NCBI RefSeq assembly: GCF_005491425.1
Contig: NZ_CP028083.1
Location: 2,628,001-2,692,000 of the forward strand
Direction of reading: 5' to 3'
Length of the DNA: 64,000 nucleotides
Origin: Lysinibacillus sp. SGAir0095
GTDB lineage: Bacteria; Bacillota; Bacilli; Bacillales_A; Planococcaceae
The notes under the pieces are model-generated. The model was not told the DNA's origin. It did not search any database and was given only the letters and a program-made list of their open reading frames with translations. Made by a program: the position numbers and the translations under genes. Position 1 is the first letter of the stretch. Every line of letters starts with the position of its first letter. Below are positions 30,109 to 40,437 of the stretch, piece by piece.

Positions 30109-30930
30109 TTATTTTTCAGGAAATAAGCTTCCTACTGCCGTAATTGTTGTAGCTAAATCTTCCCGATAATGGGGATGTTCTTTATTTAGACTATTAATGC
30201 TTACTTCATTTCCTCCAAGTGAAGAGTGTACATATAAATCGTCACCCATATACATGGCAATATGTCCAGGGAAGTATAAAAGATCCCCTTTTTGTATTTG
30301 CTCCATGCTGATTTCTTTGATAGGGAAGCCATCCATAATTTTGGCATCCCGATAGATTGTTACCCCATTTAACATATACGCCATTGAACATAGACCAGAA
30401 CAATCTATGCCTAAAGGGGATTTCCCACCCCATCGGTAGGGTGCTGTGAGGTAACATAGTGCTGTTTTTACCACTTGATCTCTAAAAACCGCTTCTGAAA
30501 CTCCTTTAAATTCAACCTTTTCTTTTATCCATTGTTTTCGGGTATACCCTATATCACCTGATGCTAATTGAATCATTGCCCACTCTTTATTCAGGTCTGC
30601 ATTCGGCAATACTTGAACAATTGAGCCTTTAACAAGTGTTTCAAGTTTTGTACTTTGTATTTTTGGCTCCTGCAATACATCTGCAAAGGCTTGATAAATA
30701 ACGGAAGTAGCATCCTTTTGCCATGCTTTAACCTTGTTTATGTCGACTAATAAGTCCGAGCCCTTACAAAACCCTTCATAGCGATAAGGAGTTTTCACAT
30801 AAACCCAATCATTTTCTCGCTGTTCTACTATTTCTACGATCATGCCATATAATCCTTCATCAATTAACTCGGAGTTGGCATTTGGCTCTGAATGTAAATT
30901 AGCGACCATCGATTTGATAATTGCCTTCAA
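30109..30930 (-). CDS. ykfC: NlpC/P60 endopeptidase with SH3 domains, YkfC-like
   Basis: 273 residues: two SH3-like domains (about 1-62 and 85-135), then an NlpC/P60 cysteine peptidase with Cys177 (IDCSGLC), His223 (PGHIAMYMG) and His235. YkfC-type enzymes cut gamma-D-Glu-diaminoacid bonds in peptides with free N-terminal L-Ala. There is no signal peptide, so it acts in the cytoplasm on imported wall peptides, as the operon context suggests. It is the last gene of the operon. Confidence 0.9.
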   Translation of the reverse strand: MKAIIKSMVANLHSEPNANSELIDEGLYGMIVEIVEQRENDWVYVKTPYRYEGFCKGSDLLVDINKVKAWQKDATSVIYQAFADVLQEPKIQSTKLETLVKGSIVQVLPNADLNKEWAMIQLASGDIGYTRKQWIKEKVEFKGVSEAVFRDQVVKTALCYLTAPYRWGGKSPLGIDCSGLCSMAYMLNGVTIYRDAKIMDGFPIKEISMEQIQKGDLLYFPGHIAMYMGDDLYVHSSLGGNEVSINSLNKEHPHYREDLATTITAVGSLFPEK

Positions 30931-30942
30931 AAGAATCTCCCC

Positions 30943-31710
30943 CTATCCTAAATGGCCATATATTATCCTGGAAATCTTCCCAATGATTTGTTTCGCTTCT
31001 TCGTTATTTGTATGCTCAGTGACAAAAACACCAATGATATAATCATTCTTCTCGGTAAAAACAATACCAACATCATGTTCAACAGTCTCTAAACTACCTG
31101 TTTTATGAGCGATCTTTATATCGTCAGCAATATATCTTTTTAATGAATCGTTGATACGTTGTCGACTTAATATATTAATTACTAACTCACTATGTTTCTT
31201 TGATAATAGCTCGCCTCGATAAATTGCTGTAAAGAGTAATGCCATATCTTTAGCCGTCGTTGTATTGTCAAAGCCACTCTCCAGTTGAACAAAATCCATC
31301 ATCTTGCGCCTGATTCTTGTATGCCCTAACCCAATTTTTATAAAATACTGATTTAACTTCTCAAAACCCAATAAATCTATGAGAACATTTGTCGCTGTAT
31401 TATCACTTACAATAATCATCCATACTAACAACTCATGTAAGGTAGCTTCTTCTGCTTCTAGTTCTGTTAACACACTAAATTCAACTCGATTATCTGGAGT
31501 AATTTTAACCATCTGAGAGATTGATTGATTTTGATTTTCCAAATGATCAAGTACAGCTAATAGAATTGGAACTTTTATCAGGCTAGCACTAGAGAAAACA
31601 TCATTTATATCTTTAGATAAAAGCAATTCATTCGTTCTAGCATCGTTTACTATTAATTTAACATTATTGTTAAGTTGTTCTCCTAAAAAATTTTGAATGT
31701 CTTTTTCCAT
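30943..31710 (-). CDS. Class-A beta-lactamase-fold serine hydrolase without signal peptide
   Basis: 255-256 residues. All three active-site motifs are visible: S44-x-x-K47 (SASLIK), S103-D-N and a late K-T-G (HKTGSLE). A RKMMDF...NTTTAKDMALL region sits where the omega loop lies, but no clear EPxLN motif is present. The N-terminus (MEKDIQNFLGEQL) is polar and has no export signal, so the protein should be cytoplasmic. Placed between ykfA and ykfC, it is more likely a peptidase or esterase for imported muropeptides than a resistance enzyme; this is inference. The second of two adjacent Met codons has the better spacing to AGGGG. Confidence 0.85.
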   Translation of the reverse strand: MEKDIQNFLGEQLNNNVKLIVNDARTNELLLSKDINDVFSSASLIKVPILLAVLDHLENQNQSISQMVKITPDNRVEFSVLTELEAEEATLHELLVWMIIVSDNTATNVLIDLLGFEKLNQYFIKIGLGHTRIRRKMMDFVQLESGFDNTTTAKDMALLFTAIYRGELLSKKHSELVINILSRQRINDSLKRYIADDIKIAHKTGSLETVEHDVGIVFTEKNDYIIGVFVTEHTNNEEAKQIIGKISRIIYGHLG

Positions 31711-31718
31711 CATTGCCC

Positions 31719-32651
31719 CTATTCAATTACTTCGATTATTTTTGTTTCGGTATTAACAGTAATTGTTCTACCTAAGGGAAGTGACATCGTCGGTAAGCAA
31801 TGTCCACAGGCAATATCCATTAAAATCGGTTTATTCAATGGAACAAGGATCTCCTCAAAGATTGTTTTTAGACGTAAACTATGCTCTGGACGATTAGCAT
31901 CTTGTGGCCCACAATTTGTCCATGCACCTAATAAAATACCAACGGCATCATCTAGCTTGCCTGATAGCTTAAGTTGAGTAAGCATTCGATCTACACTTCG
32001 TTCATATTCATCTATATCTTCTAAAAATAGAATTTTACCCTTTGTATCTATTTCATATGGTGTTCCAAGTGAGGCGGTTACTAATGTTAAATTCCCTCCG
32101 ACCAGCTGACCTGTAGCTTTTCCCGGAACAAGTGTTGTCATTTCTTGATTAGATGGATTCGCTAAGTAATAATTCTTGTCTTCTGTCAAAGTAACACTTT
32201 TCAAAAATGACGACCAAGTGTATTCATCCATCTCTGGTTTAATGAATTCTGTAGAGGGCATTGGGCTATGGTATGTTACTAAATCGCATAGCTGGTTAAA
32301 AGCGATATGTAATGCTGTCACATCACTATATCCAGCAAATACTTTTGGATTCTGTTTAATCATCTCATAATCCAGTAATGGTAATATTTTGGTCGCTCCA
32401 TAGCCACCTCGAATGCTAAAAATTCCATCTATTGACGGATCACCGAACATTCGATTTACATCTTTTGCACGAAGTTCGTCGCTCCCCGCTAAATAACCAT
32501 GTCTTTCTCTGCATGAATCTCCTACAACCACTTTATAACCTAGTTTTTCAACTGCTTCAACTGCATGAGGCAAGCTTTCTGGAGGTGTAGCACTTGAAGC
32601 ACCAATTAGACCAATTGTATCTCCCTTTTTTAAAGCTTTTGGAATCTTCAT
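31719..32651 (-). CDS. ykfA: L,D-carboxypeptidase (S66 family), YkfA/LdcA-like
   Basis: 310 residues. Catalytic Ser109 sits in FAGYSDVTAL, after the family motif SIRGGYGATKILPLLD. The Glu and His of the Ser-Glu-His triad are expected in LFLEDIDE and in the C-terminal GHCLPTMSLPLG. It removes the terminal D-Ala from L-Ala-D-Glu-meso-DAP-D-Ala peptides during wall recycling. It is cytoplasmic, with AGGAGTG as ribosome site. Confidence 0.93.
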   Translation of the reverse strand: MKIPKALKKGDTIGLIGASSATPPESLPHAVEAVEKLGYKVVVGDSCRERHGYLAGSDELRAKDVNRMFGDPSIDGIFSIRGGYGATKILPLLDYEMIKQNPKVFAGYSDVTALHIAFNQLCDLVTYHSPMPSTEFIKPEMDEYTWSSFLKSVTLTEDKNYYLANPSNQEMTTLVPGKATGQLVGGNLTLVTASLGTPYEIDTKGKILFLEDIDEYERSVDRMLTQLKLSGKLDDAVGILLGAWTNCGPQDANRPEHSLRLKTIFEEILVPLNKPILMDIACGHCLPTMSLPLGRTITVNTETKIIEVIE

Positions 32652-32661
32652 AAAATATATA

Positions 32662-33603
32662 TCACACTCCTATTGTAAACGTTGTACGATAACGTGAGAT
32701 TTCTTCTTCATTGGCAAGCACAAAATGACCTTCCTCTATTTCTACAAATGAAGGAGGGTCCAGCACATAGTTATGCTGCGTGGGGTCATAAATTTCAATT
32801 GTTTTTGCACGCTCTTTATAAGGATTCGGCTCCGGAACAGCCGAAATAAGAGCTCTTGTGTATGGGTGAATTGGTTTAGAGAAAAGTTTCTCGGTTTCCG
32901 CTAATTCTACAATTTCCCCTTTATAAATAACTGCTGTTCGATCAGTAATAAAACGAACAATTGATAAATCATGGGCTATAAACAGATAAGTTAAATCGTT
33001 TTGTTTTTGTAAATTTGATAATAAATTTAATACTTGCGCACGTATCGAAACATCTAGTGCCGAAATTGGTTCGTCCGCAATAACAAATTCCGGCTCCATT
33101 ACCAAGGCACGGGCAATCCCAATCCTTTGCCGTTGACCACCTGAGAACTCGTGTGGAAAACGACTTGCAAACTCTGGAAGTAACCCTACTTCTAACAGGG
33201 CATTTCGAACTATTTCCAAACGCTCGGCATCGCTTTTATATCTTTTCGTATTAACTAATCCTTCTGAGATGATATAATCAACCTTTGCTCGCTCGTTTAA
33301 AGATGCCATAGGGTCTTGAAAAATCATCTGAATCTTTTGAGTGATTTCTCTGTCCCAATCCTTTGATATCTTGCCATTAATCGGATTACCCTTAAATAAT
33401 ATCTCGCCACCTGTTACTTCATTAATTCGCATAATGGAACGACCTATTGTGGTTTTTCCTGAACCCGATTCCCCTACAAGCCCAAATGTTTCGCCTTTAT
33501 AAATTTCAAAACTTACATCTCTGATTGCCTGGAATTTATTTTTTCCTTTCCCAAAGGTAACATTTAAATTTTTCACTTCCAGCAATACTTCTCTATCATT
33601 CAT
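32662..33603 (-). CDS. oppF: Oligopeptide ABC transporter ATP-binding protein, OppF-type
   Basis: 313 residues. Walker [10 protein letters not shown], signature [15 protein letters not shown], Walker [17 protein letters not shown]-loop IAHDLSIV, and a C-terminal oligopeptide-ATPase extension with [20 protein letters not shown] eight codons upstream is in frame but lies before the AGAGGGGAG site, so ATG 33603 is chosen; it overlaps the oppD stop by 8 bases. It pairs with OppD to energise peptide import. Confidence 0.92.
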   Translation of the reverse strand: MNDREVLLEVKNLNVTFGKGKNKFQAIRDVSFEIYKGETFGLVGESGSGKTTIGRSIMRINEVTGGEILFKGNPINGKISKDWDREITQKIQMIFQDPMASLNERAKVDYIISEGLVNTKRYKSDAERLEIVRNALLEVGLLPEFASRFPHEFSGGQRQRIGIARALVMEPEFVIADEPISALDVSIRAQVLNLLSNLQKQNDLTYLFIAHDLSIVRFITDRTAVIYKGEIVELAETEKLFSKPIHPYTRALISAVPEPNPYKERAKTIEIYDPTQHNYVLDPPSFVEIEEGHFVLANEEEISRYRTTFTIGV

Positions 33604-34654
33604 AAGCGTAACGTCTCCCCTCTTCAAAGAATGCTTGTAAGCTTTGTGGAGGATCTACTTTTGGTGCATCTGAATGCAGTAACCAAGTTTTTGCAAAGTG
33701 CGTTTCTGTTACTTTAAAGAAAGGAGGACGTTCAACAAAATCAATGTTCAATGCATATGGATTACGAGGTGCAAACGCATCACCTTTTATCTCCTTAAAG
33801 AGATTTGGTGGTGTTCCTTTAATCGAGTATAACTCTTCTCCTTTAGCTCCTAATTGAGGTAAAGAGGATAGAAGAGCCCATGTATACGGGTGTTTTCCAT
33901 CAAAGAATACTTCATGGGTTTTACCAACTTCGATAATATCACCGGCATACATAACCGCAATGCGATCAGCTACCTTTGCAACAACCCCTAAATCATGGGT
34001 AATGTAGATTGTTGTTAGTCCATACAGTTCTTGCAGATTTTTTAAGAGCTGTAAGATTTGGGCTTGAATTGTCACATCAAGAGCAGTTGTAGGCTCGTCA
34101 CAGATCAATATTTTCGGATTACAAGCTACTGCAATGGCAATGACGATTCTTTGTCGCATCCCACCTGAAAACTCATGCGGATATTGCTTATAGCGTTTTT
34201 CAACATCATGGATTCCCACATCAGTAAGCAGCTTTAATGTTTGGTCATATGCCGCTTTCCCTTTTAGGCCTTGGTGTAGGACTACACACTCTTCAATCTG
34301 TTTTCCTACGGTTTTTAATGGATTAAGTGAAGTCATTGGATCTTGTGTGACCATTGCAATTTCTTTTCCTCGAATTTTAAGCCAATCCTTTTCTGTACTA
34401 AACTCCGCTAAATCGTAATCCTTATAAAGAATTTTCCCTTGATCAATAAAACCATTCTTGTCCAATAAACCCATAATGGATTTTACAAGGACAGACTTGC
34501 CCGAACCTGATTCACCTACAATTGCTAAACTCTCCCCTTTGTAAAGATCAAGAGAAATATCACGAATTGCTGTAAGCACTTGGCCACGCAGTTTAAACTT
34601 TATGATTAAATTTTGAATAGATAAAATGCGTGACTTTGCGTTGTTGTCTTCCAT
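33596..34654 (-). CDS. oppD: Oligopeptide ABC transporter ATP-binding protein, OppD-type
   Basis: 352 residues with [38 protein letters not shown] and ITHDLGVVA. The C-terminus reads [13 protein letters not shown]...[17 protein letters not shown], which matches Gram-positive OppD rather than DppD, whose cysteine-rich iron-sulphur-like motif is absent. The start is ATG 34654, after GAGGAGG; the first in-frame ATG overlaps that site. Confidence 0.92.
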   Translation of the reverse strand: MEDNNAKSRILSIQNLIIKFKLRGQVLTAIRDISLDLYKGESLAIVGESGSGKSVLVKSIMGLLDKNGFIDQGKILYKDYDLAEFSTEKDWLKIRGKEIAMVTQDPMTSLNPLKTVGKQIEECVVLHQGLKGKAAYDQTLKLLTDVGIHDVEKRYKQYPHEFSGGMRQRIVIAIAVACNPKILICDEPTTALDVTIQAQILQLLKNLQELYGLTTIYITHDLGVVAKVADRIAVMYAGDIIEVGKTHEVFFDGKHPYTWALLSSLPQLGAKGEELYSIKGTPPNLFKEIKGDAFAPRNPYALNIDFVERPPFFKVTETHFAKTWLLHSDAPKVDPPQSLQAFFEEGRRYAYE

Positions 34655-34666
34655 CGCCATCCTCCT

Positions 34667-35641
34667 CTACACGTGATTTTTTGGATCTGCTGCATCCGCA
34701 AATGCATTACCTATAATATAGAAAGCAATCGTTATAATACTTAATACAACACTCGGGAAAATTAATTGATAACGTAAATCTGGTGACATCATTAATACAC
34801 GTCCTTCATTGATTAAGTTCCCTAATGATGGTTCACTAATTGGCAAGCCTAGACCGATATACGTTAAAAACACTTCTGCGCCAATAGCAAACGGAATCGC
34901 TAAACTCATTCGAAGCATTATAACGGAGATTAAATACGGCAGTAAATTCTTTAGGATAATTCGATAGCTTGGCGTCCCTAAACATTTTGATGCCAGGTTA
35001 TACTCACGGTCTCTTAATATCACAATTTGATTTCGAATAAATCTCGCCATCTCCACCCAGCCAGTAATACACATAGCTATAATGATGGTTGAAATGCTAG
35101 GTCGCAAAATATAAGACATTAAAATCAAGACGATTGTTGTCGGTATATTTTCAACAATGTTATAAACTTGTGTAATTGGTGCTTCAAGTTTCCTAGAAAA
35201 GCCCCAAAGTGCACCAACTGAGATTCCTACTACCACTTCTGCCAAAGCAACAACAAAGCCTATAAATAGAGAGGTCCTTGTTCCAGCCCAAATTCGCGAC
35301 CATAAATCTTGTCCGATTGAATTCGTTCCAAACCAGAAATCCGAACTCGGCGCAATGTTCCGAGCTTGGGAACCCGTTTGTTCATCTATATAAATCTCTG
35401 TTGGTGATTTTTGAAATGGTAGATATGGTTGAACGATAACAAAAGTAATAATCAGCCCGACTACTACTAAAAGAAAAACAGCCACACGATTTTTTAAAAA
35501 CGATTGCCATGTTGAACGCCAATAGGAATAATTTGAATAACCTGTTTGCTCAGCCTTTTGTTCATCGACTACGGCAAAATCAAATAGCTTCTCGTTTGAC
35601 TTTTGTGAAATATTCGAAATTTCTTCTGAATAAATTCCCAT
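34667..35641 (-). CDS. oppC: Peptide ABC transporter permease, OppC-type
   Basis: 324 residues: a polar N-terminal tail of about 45 residues, one membrane span (AVFLLVVVGLIITFVIV), an extracellular loop with FWFGTNSIGQDLWSRIWAGTRTSLFIG (the OppC signature), then five more spans with the EAA-type loop EMARFIRNQIVILRDREYNLASKCLG. Its ATG shares one base with the oppB stop. Confidence 0.93.
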   Translation of the reverse strand: MGIYSEEISNISQKSNEKLFDFAVVDEQKAEQTGYSNYSYWRSTWQSFLKNRVAVFLLVVVGLIITFVIVQPYLPFQKSPTEIYIDEQTGSQARNIAPSSDFWFGTNSIGQDLWSRIWAGTRTSLFIGFVVALAEVVVGISVGALWGFSRKLEAPITQVYNIVENIPTTIVLILMSYILRPSISTIIIAMCITGWVEMARFIRNQIVILRDREYNLASKCLGTPSYRIILKNLLPYLISVIMLRMSLAIPFAIGAEVFLTYIGLGLPISEPSLGNLINEGRVLMMSPDLRYQLIFPSVVLSIITIAFYIIGNAFADAADPKNHV

Positions 35642-36585
35642 TAACGCACTCCCCCTCCTTTACCAAGCTTGATTCGAGGATCAACAAGTGCCATCGCTAA
35701 ATCGCCTAAGAACAATCCAATAATTCCAAGAGAGGAGAATATCAAAACTAGACCTTGAACAACGGAATTATCTTGACGTTGAATTACATCAACAAGTAAA
35801 CCGCCCATCCCTGGAATTGAATATAAGGATTCAACATAAATAGAACCTGTAATAGTAAACAAAATTGTTGCTGGCAAGTACTGTGCCATAGGAATAAAAG
35901 CGTTTCGCATCACGTGCTTAAACATTAATGTACGTTCCTTTACCCCTTTAGCTCTCGCTAGTTTAATGTAATCTTTGTTTAGCTCATCGACCATGTAACG
36001 ACGCATCCACATTGCATATGAGGCAGTAGGAGCCAATGCCATGGATGTTAAAGGCAAAATCCAACTTGCAGAATTATATTCATCAAACAACATAGGTAAA
36101 TTGAAAATATCCGTCACATACATTTGGATGAAAATATAATAAACAGCAGCCGGTACAGCAACAACGAATACAATGTATCCTGTACCTAAACGGTCTAGCC
36201 ATCGTCCTTTCATATGGGCCATTAAAATTCCTAAAGGAACCCCAACAATTAGCGACAGTGCAACAGCGCCAAGTCCAAACAGTAACGAATACATTATCTT
36301 TTCAGATATGATGGTAGTTACTGGGACATCCGTACGATATGTAACAGAAGTTCCTAAATCACCTTTTAATAAGTCTGAATAGAAATTCCCTAATTGAACA
36401 ATCAATGGGTCCCGAAGCCCTAAATTTGTTAAATATACTTCCTGTTGTTCTGGTGACATTTTCTCAGCTGCAGCTCCTAAGTATCCTTCTTCAGGCATTA
36501 GGCGTAGTAATGAGAAAACAATGGTAATGATGATGAATAGCGTTAATACGGATTGCAACAATCGTTTTCCTATATACCACAACAT
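35641..36585 (-). CDS. oppB: Peptide ABC transporter permease, OppB-type
   Basis: 314 residues, six predicted spans. N-terminal MLWYIGKRLLQSVLTLFIIITIVFSLLRLMP and a late EAA-type loop (YIKLARAKGVKERTLMFKHVMRNAFIP) identify the OppB/DppB family. It follows the binding-protein gene after a ~108-bp gap with a hairpin, a common way to give lower expression of the membrane part. Confidence 0.93.
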   Translation of the reverse strand: MLWYIGKRLLQSVLTLFIIITIVFSLLRLMPEEGYLGAAAEKMSPEQQEVYLTNLGLRDPLIVQLGNFYSDLLKGDLGTSVTYRTDVPVTTIISEKIMYSLLFGLGAVALSLIVGVPLGILMAHMKGRWLDRLGTGYIVFVVAVPAAVYYIFIQMYVTDIFNLPMLFDEYNSASWILPLTSMALAPTASYAMWMRRYMVDELNKDYIKLARAKGVKERTLMFKHVMRNAFIPMAQYLPATILFTITGSIYVESLYSIPGMGGLLVDVIQRQDNSVVQGLVLIFSSLGIIGLFLGDLAMALVDPRIKLGKGGGVR

Positions 36586-36623
36586 ATTCTAACCCCCCAA
36601 CAAATTAAGCCAAAGAATGAAGG

Positions 36624-36659
36624 AAGGAGATGCCAAAGGTGGTCTTTAGTCATCTCCTT
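36624..36659 (-). repeat. Hairpin between the binding-protein gene and oppB
   Basis: Perfect 9-bp arms AAGGAGATG/CATCTCCTT with an 18-nt loop and no T-run. It is probably an mRNA-stabilising or processing stem rather than a terminator. Confidence 0.55.
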
Positions 36660-36693
36660 CTTCATTACAATAGTTAAAATCTATTTTTTAAAA

Positions 36694-38529
36694 CTATTCT
36701 TCTGCATTGGCCAGCGCTTCTGCACGTTCTTGTTCCCAAGCGGCTTGTGCTTCTTTAAATTCTTCGTTACTCATTGGCTTATCTAATACTCTTTGGCCTT
36801 TAAACTTCTCAGCCGTTACACCAAATGGAGAGTATTGTGCTTCAAATGGATTTAATTTGGAAGCAATGTATCCTGTACCGCCTACTGCATAAGGAATAAC
36901 AAATGCCTCTTCAATAAGGAAGCTTTCTGCTTCAGCAAATAGTTCATATCGTTTAGCTAAATCCATTTCTGCTTTAGCAGCATCTACCATGTTTTGATAT
37001 TTTGATTTTCCATTGGATTCTGTATATCCTTCTGCAAACTCAGGCTTATTATAAGATCCACCTTCAGTAAACGGATCAGTGTAAGAGGCAGGGTCTGCAT
37101 AATCAGGTCCCCAGTTTACTTCTAATAATGCAAATTTACCTGGTCGACGTACTTCACCTAAGAATCCAGTAGAAGGACCCGCTTCTACTATCACATCAAT
37201 GTAGTCTGTACCTAGTAAGCCCTCAAGCTGTTGCTCCACCACTTGTGACCGGTTAGCCCAGTCCGGAGAACCCGAGTTATATGGCATTAACACTTTAACT
37301 GGGAATGTAGCTTTTCCATCAAGTTCAGCAATTGCTGTTTCTTTAAATTCTTTAGCTAAATCTCCATCAAATGAGTCTGTACTTGTAATATCCGCTAATG
37401 GAGCTAATTGTGTATAATCAACGCCATCTACATCGACAAAGTTCTTCGGTGTAATTGAATTATTCAGCATATCTTCCGGGTTGTAAGGTTCTGTTGTCAA
37501 CATTGCCGATACTCGGTCAAGTGCATGGAAAAGTGATTTACGGAAGTTTTTGTTGTTTACAGCCACTTTCCAGTTTTCTGGTTCATATTCAGCATCAAAT
37601 TGTGGATCAAAGTTTAATGCATAGAAGTAAGTATAGAAGTTATTTTGACTTTGACGTACTTGAGATTTTTTCTCTTCATCATTAAACCATTCATCGATAA
37701 CAGATGTTGGGATTAATGCTGAGTCAACTTCTCCACGTAAGAATAATTCCGGTGCTACAGTACCAGCTTCTTTATTGTATTTATAGCGAATACGGTCAAT
37801 TAACACATTTTCTTTATCCCAATATGTGTCATTTTTTACTAGTACACGTTCATTTTGTGGTTCAAATTTGTCTAGGATGTAAGATCCGTTGTATAGGAAG
37901 TTTTCTTTAGTTGTCCCAAAGCTTTCTCCTTTTTCAGCTAAAAATTCACCATTTACTGGGAAGAAACATACATAGTTCAACATGGAAAGGAAATATGGTG
38001 TTGGATTTTCCATAGTGTATTCAATTGTGTGATCATCTAATGCTTTTACTCCAACTTCTGCAAAGTCTGTAACTTCACCATTATAGAAAGCATCGCCGTT
38101 TTTAACGACAGTTGCAATCCAAGCAGTTGATGATTCATTTTTTGCATCAAGCACATAATTTAAGCCATCTACAAAGTCTTGTGCCACTACATCTGCATAC
38201 TCTTCTCCTTCATTCGTTACCCATTTGACACCTTCACGAAGTTTAAAGGTCCATACAGTGTTATCTGCATTTGCAGACCATTCTTCCGCTAAACCTGGTT
38301 TTACAATTCCATACTGGTCGTACTCAATTAAGCCATCTACTAAATTTGCTGCAACTGCAAATTCATTTGTTTCAGAAGTTTTTAAGTAATTAAGTGTTTT
38401 AATCTCTCCTGAATAAACTGTACGGTATTCTGAAACTTCTCCTTCAGAAGACTCGTTTTCTTTGTCGCTACACGCTGCTAGAACTAAGACAGTAACTGTA
38501 GCTAAAAGCAATAACCACAACTTTCTCAT
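36694..38529 (-). CDS. Oligopeptide-binding lipoprotein (SBP family 5, OppA-like)
   Basis: 611 residues. The lipoprotein signal peptide ends in the lipobox LAAC with Cys20, then an acidic Ser-rich linker, then the SBP-5 fold (LAEEWSANADNTVWTFKLREGVKW..., DFVDGLNYVLD, NVLIDRIRYKYN). It should be anchored outside the membrane and deliver peptides to OppBCDF. Given its neighbours, wall peptides are the likely cargo. The ribosome site is GGAGGGG. It is the largest gene of the operon. Confidence 0.9.
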   Translation of the reverse strand: MRKLWLLLLATVTVLVLAACSDKENESSEGEVSEYRTVYSGEIKTLNYLKTSETNEFAVAANLVDGLIEYDQYGIVKPGLAEEWSANADNTVWTFKLREGVKWVTNEGEEYADVVAQDFVDGLNYVLDAKNESSTAWIATVVKNGDAFYNGEVTDFAEVGVKALDDHTIEYTMENPTPYFLSMLNYVCFFPVNGEFLAEKGESFGTTKENFLYNGSYILDKFEPQNERVLVKNDTYWDKENVLIDRIRYKYNKEAGTVAPELFLRGEVDSALIPTSVIDEWFNDEEKKSQVRQSQNNFYTYFYALNFDPQFDAEYEPENWKVAVNNKNFRKSLFHALDRVSAMLTTEPYNPEDMLNNSITPKNFVDVDGVDYTQLAPLADITSTDSFDGDLAKEFKETAIAELDGKATFPVKVLMPYNSGSPDWANRSQVVEQQLEGLLGTDYIDVIVEAGPSTGFLGEVRRPGKFALLEVNWGPDYADPASYTDPFTEGGSYNKPEFAEGYTESNGKSKYQNMVDAAKAEMDLAKRYELFAEAESFLIEEAFVIPYAVGGTGYIASKLNPFEAQYSPFGVTAEKFKGQRVLDKPMSNEEFKEAQAAWEQERAEALANAEE

Positions 38530-38562
38530 AAAACCCCTCCTGTTTCTTTACTATCTCTTTTT

Positions 38563-39630
38563 TTATAATGAAAATCCGATTCCAGGTTCACTTGACATTG
38601 TAATGATTTGTCCATTAAATGTCGGACCACCTATCACAGGATCATTCATACATAGCAAAGGCCCATCCAAATCAATCATCGTGATGTTTTTCTGAGATGC
38701 AGCAAAATGAGCAGCAGCACTTACACTAATTTTCGTTTCTAACATGCAGCCAATCATGCATTCAATGCCATTCGCTTCTGCAATATGGACAATTTTTTGA
38801 GCTTGATAGATTCCACCTGTTTTCATTAACTTAATATTAATTAGATCAGCAGCCCGTTTTTCAATTAGCATGATTGCCTCCTTTGGAGAAAAAACACTTT
38901 CATCTGCTAAGATATTGGTTAACGTATTGGATGTTACATAACGCATTCCTTCTATGTCACTAGAATGAACAGGTTGTTCCACAAGCTCGATATTTGTATT
39001 GGCATCCTCCAGTGCACCAATTATTCGGACAGCTTGCTTAGGTGTCCAGCCTTGGTTAGCATCTACTCGTAAAGTGGTATTTGGTCCAACTGCTTCACGT
39101 ATTGCAATAACACGTTCAATATCACCAATTGGATCCTTTCCAACCTTCACTTTGAGTATGTTGAAACCTCGTTCAACTGCACTTAGGCTATCCTTAACCA
39201 TCTCGTCCACATCATTCACGCTTATCGTGATATCTGTAATCAGTTCCTTTCGGTAGCCGCCTAATAATTTATAAAGGGGTGTCTTATAATGTTTTGCATA
39301 CAAATCATAAATCGCCATGTCAACCGCAGCCTTAGCGCTGGTATTTTTAACTATACTTTTTTCCATTCGCTCCATGATTGCAGCAATTTCCTCTATATCC
39401 ATTCCGACAATTGCTGGTTTAATAAATTCAGTAATGGCATGTGATATTGATGCGCTTGTTTCACCTGTAATCACCGCTGTTGGTGCAGCCTCGCCGACAC
39501 CAATGTGACCATCATCCGTATAGATATAAATTGCAATATTTCGAATATTATCTACAGTTCTTAGCGCTGTTTTAAATGGTGTAATAAGTGGTGCTTCTAC
39601 CACTCCTACTTGAATATCTGCTATTTTCAT
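38563..39630 (-). CDS. ykfB: L-Ala-D/L-Glu epimerase (enolase superfamily)
   Basis: 355 residues. The catalytic lysines and metal ligands of the muconate-lactonising subgroup are visible: LKVKVGKD (general acid/base), RVDANQGW (Asp ligand), ELVEQPV (Glu ligand), LADESVF (Asp ligand) and INIKLMKTGG (second Lys). It converts L-Ala-D-Glu, released from muropeptides, to L-Ala-L-Glu. Identity is supported by neighbouring dppA and ykfA/C homologues. Confidence 0.93.
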   Translation of the reverse strand: MKIADIQVGVVEAPLITPFKTALRTVDNIRNIAIYIYTDDGHIGVGEAAPTAVITGETSASISHAITEFIKPAIVGMDIEEIAAIMERMEKSIVKNTSAKAAVDMAIYDLYAKHYKTPLYKLLGGYRKELITDITISVNDVDEMVKDSLSAVERGFNILKVKVGKDPIGDIERVIAIREAVGPNTTLRVDANQGWTPKQAVRIIGALEDANTNIELVEQPVHSSDIEGMRYVTSNTLTNILADESVFSPKEAIMLIEKRAADLINIKLMKTGGIYQAQKIVHIAEANGIECMIGCMLETKISVSAAAHFAASQKNITMIDLDGPLLCMNDPVIGGPTFNGQIITMSSEPGIGFSL

Positions 39631-39642
39631 TCCATCACCTAT

Positions 39643-40437
39643 CTACGTTAAAAACTGTAATATACGTAAAACTTCATAATAATCATCTGTTACAAACTCT
39701 ACAGTATTATGCGGCTTAAAAGTCGCCCCTGGGTAGAACGAATTACGAAAGGCACGAGCATGATCACGGTAAACTATTTCGACTACAAATTTTTCAGGCA
39801 GCTTTACTTTTAGCGTTTCGCGGTCAATCCGCATGGCTTCTTCTACTAATATTTTAGTTTCTTTAATAGTTAATTTCGGACTTACACTAACTGTTGCACT
39901 ACCAATGCCTTCTTTAGTAGCAAAAGTAATGATATTTTCATTGAAATCATGAATTTCTTCTGTGAGACCAACATCCCCACTTACAAAGGCGACCGGTACT
40001 CCATATAAACTAGCTGCATAGGTATTTATTAAAAATTCACTGACATATTCGCCATTAATTTTTACATCTGCATTCACTACTAATGTGTGAGCTAACGGAT
40101 TACGATGACTCCCGCCTTTACTGTGGTAGCCAATAAAAATAGCACGGTCAAAGCTTTCATCCAAACCTGCTACCATACACATCGGGTCACCAGTCCACCC
40201 TCGGATGACCTTACAATTTACCGGTAAATTTGATATATCAAGATTTCGAGCAGAATCGTGGGCATCTTTCAGCAAAATTTCTGTAGCACCTCCTGCAATT
40301 GCACCTTCAATAGCTGCCTCTACTTCCTTTGTCATTTGCTTTAAAAAAGGTTGAATATCTTGTGTATTGAGCTCTGTCTCAATCCAAGCCGTTGTACCAG
40401 TAATCCCTTCTATATCTGCACTAATATAAACTTTCAT
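39643..40437 (-). CDS. dppA: D-aminopeptidase DppA (M55 family)
   Basis: 264 residues. Zinc-ligand pattern of M55: Asp8 and Glu10 (SADIEGITG), His60 (LKDAHDSARN) and His105 (FIGYHSKGGSHRNP), followed by AHTLVVNAD. It releases D-amino acids, for example from D-Ala-D-Ala. The frame overlaps the upstream dipeptidase by 4 bases (ATGA-type coupling). Cytoplasmic. Confidence 0.93.
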   Translation of the reverse strand: MKVYISADIEGITGTTAWIETELNTQDIQPFLKQMTKEVEAAIEGAIAGGATEILLKDAHDSARNLDISNLPVNCKVIRGWTGDPMCMVAGLDESFDRAIFIGYHSKGGSHRNPLAHTLVVNADVKINGEYVSEFLINTYAASLYGVPVAFVSGDVGLTEEIHDFNENIITFATKEGIGSATVSVSPKLTIKETKILVEEAMRIDRETLKVKLPEKFVVEIVYRDHARAFRNSFYPGATFKPHNTVEFVTDDYYEVLRILQFLT

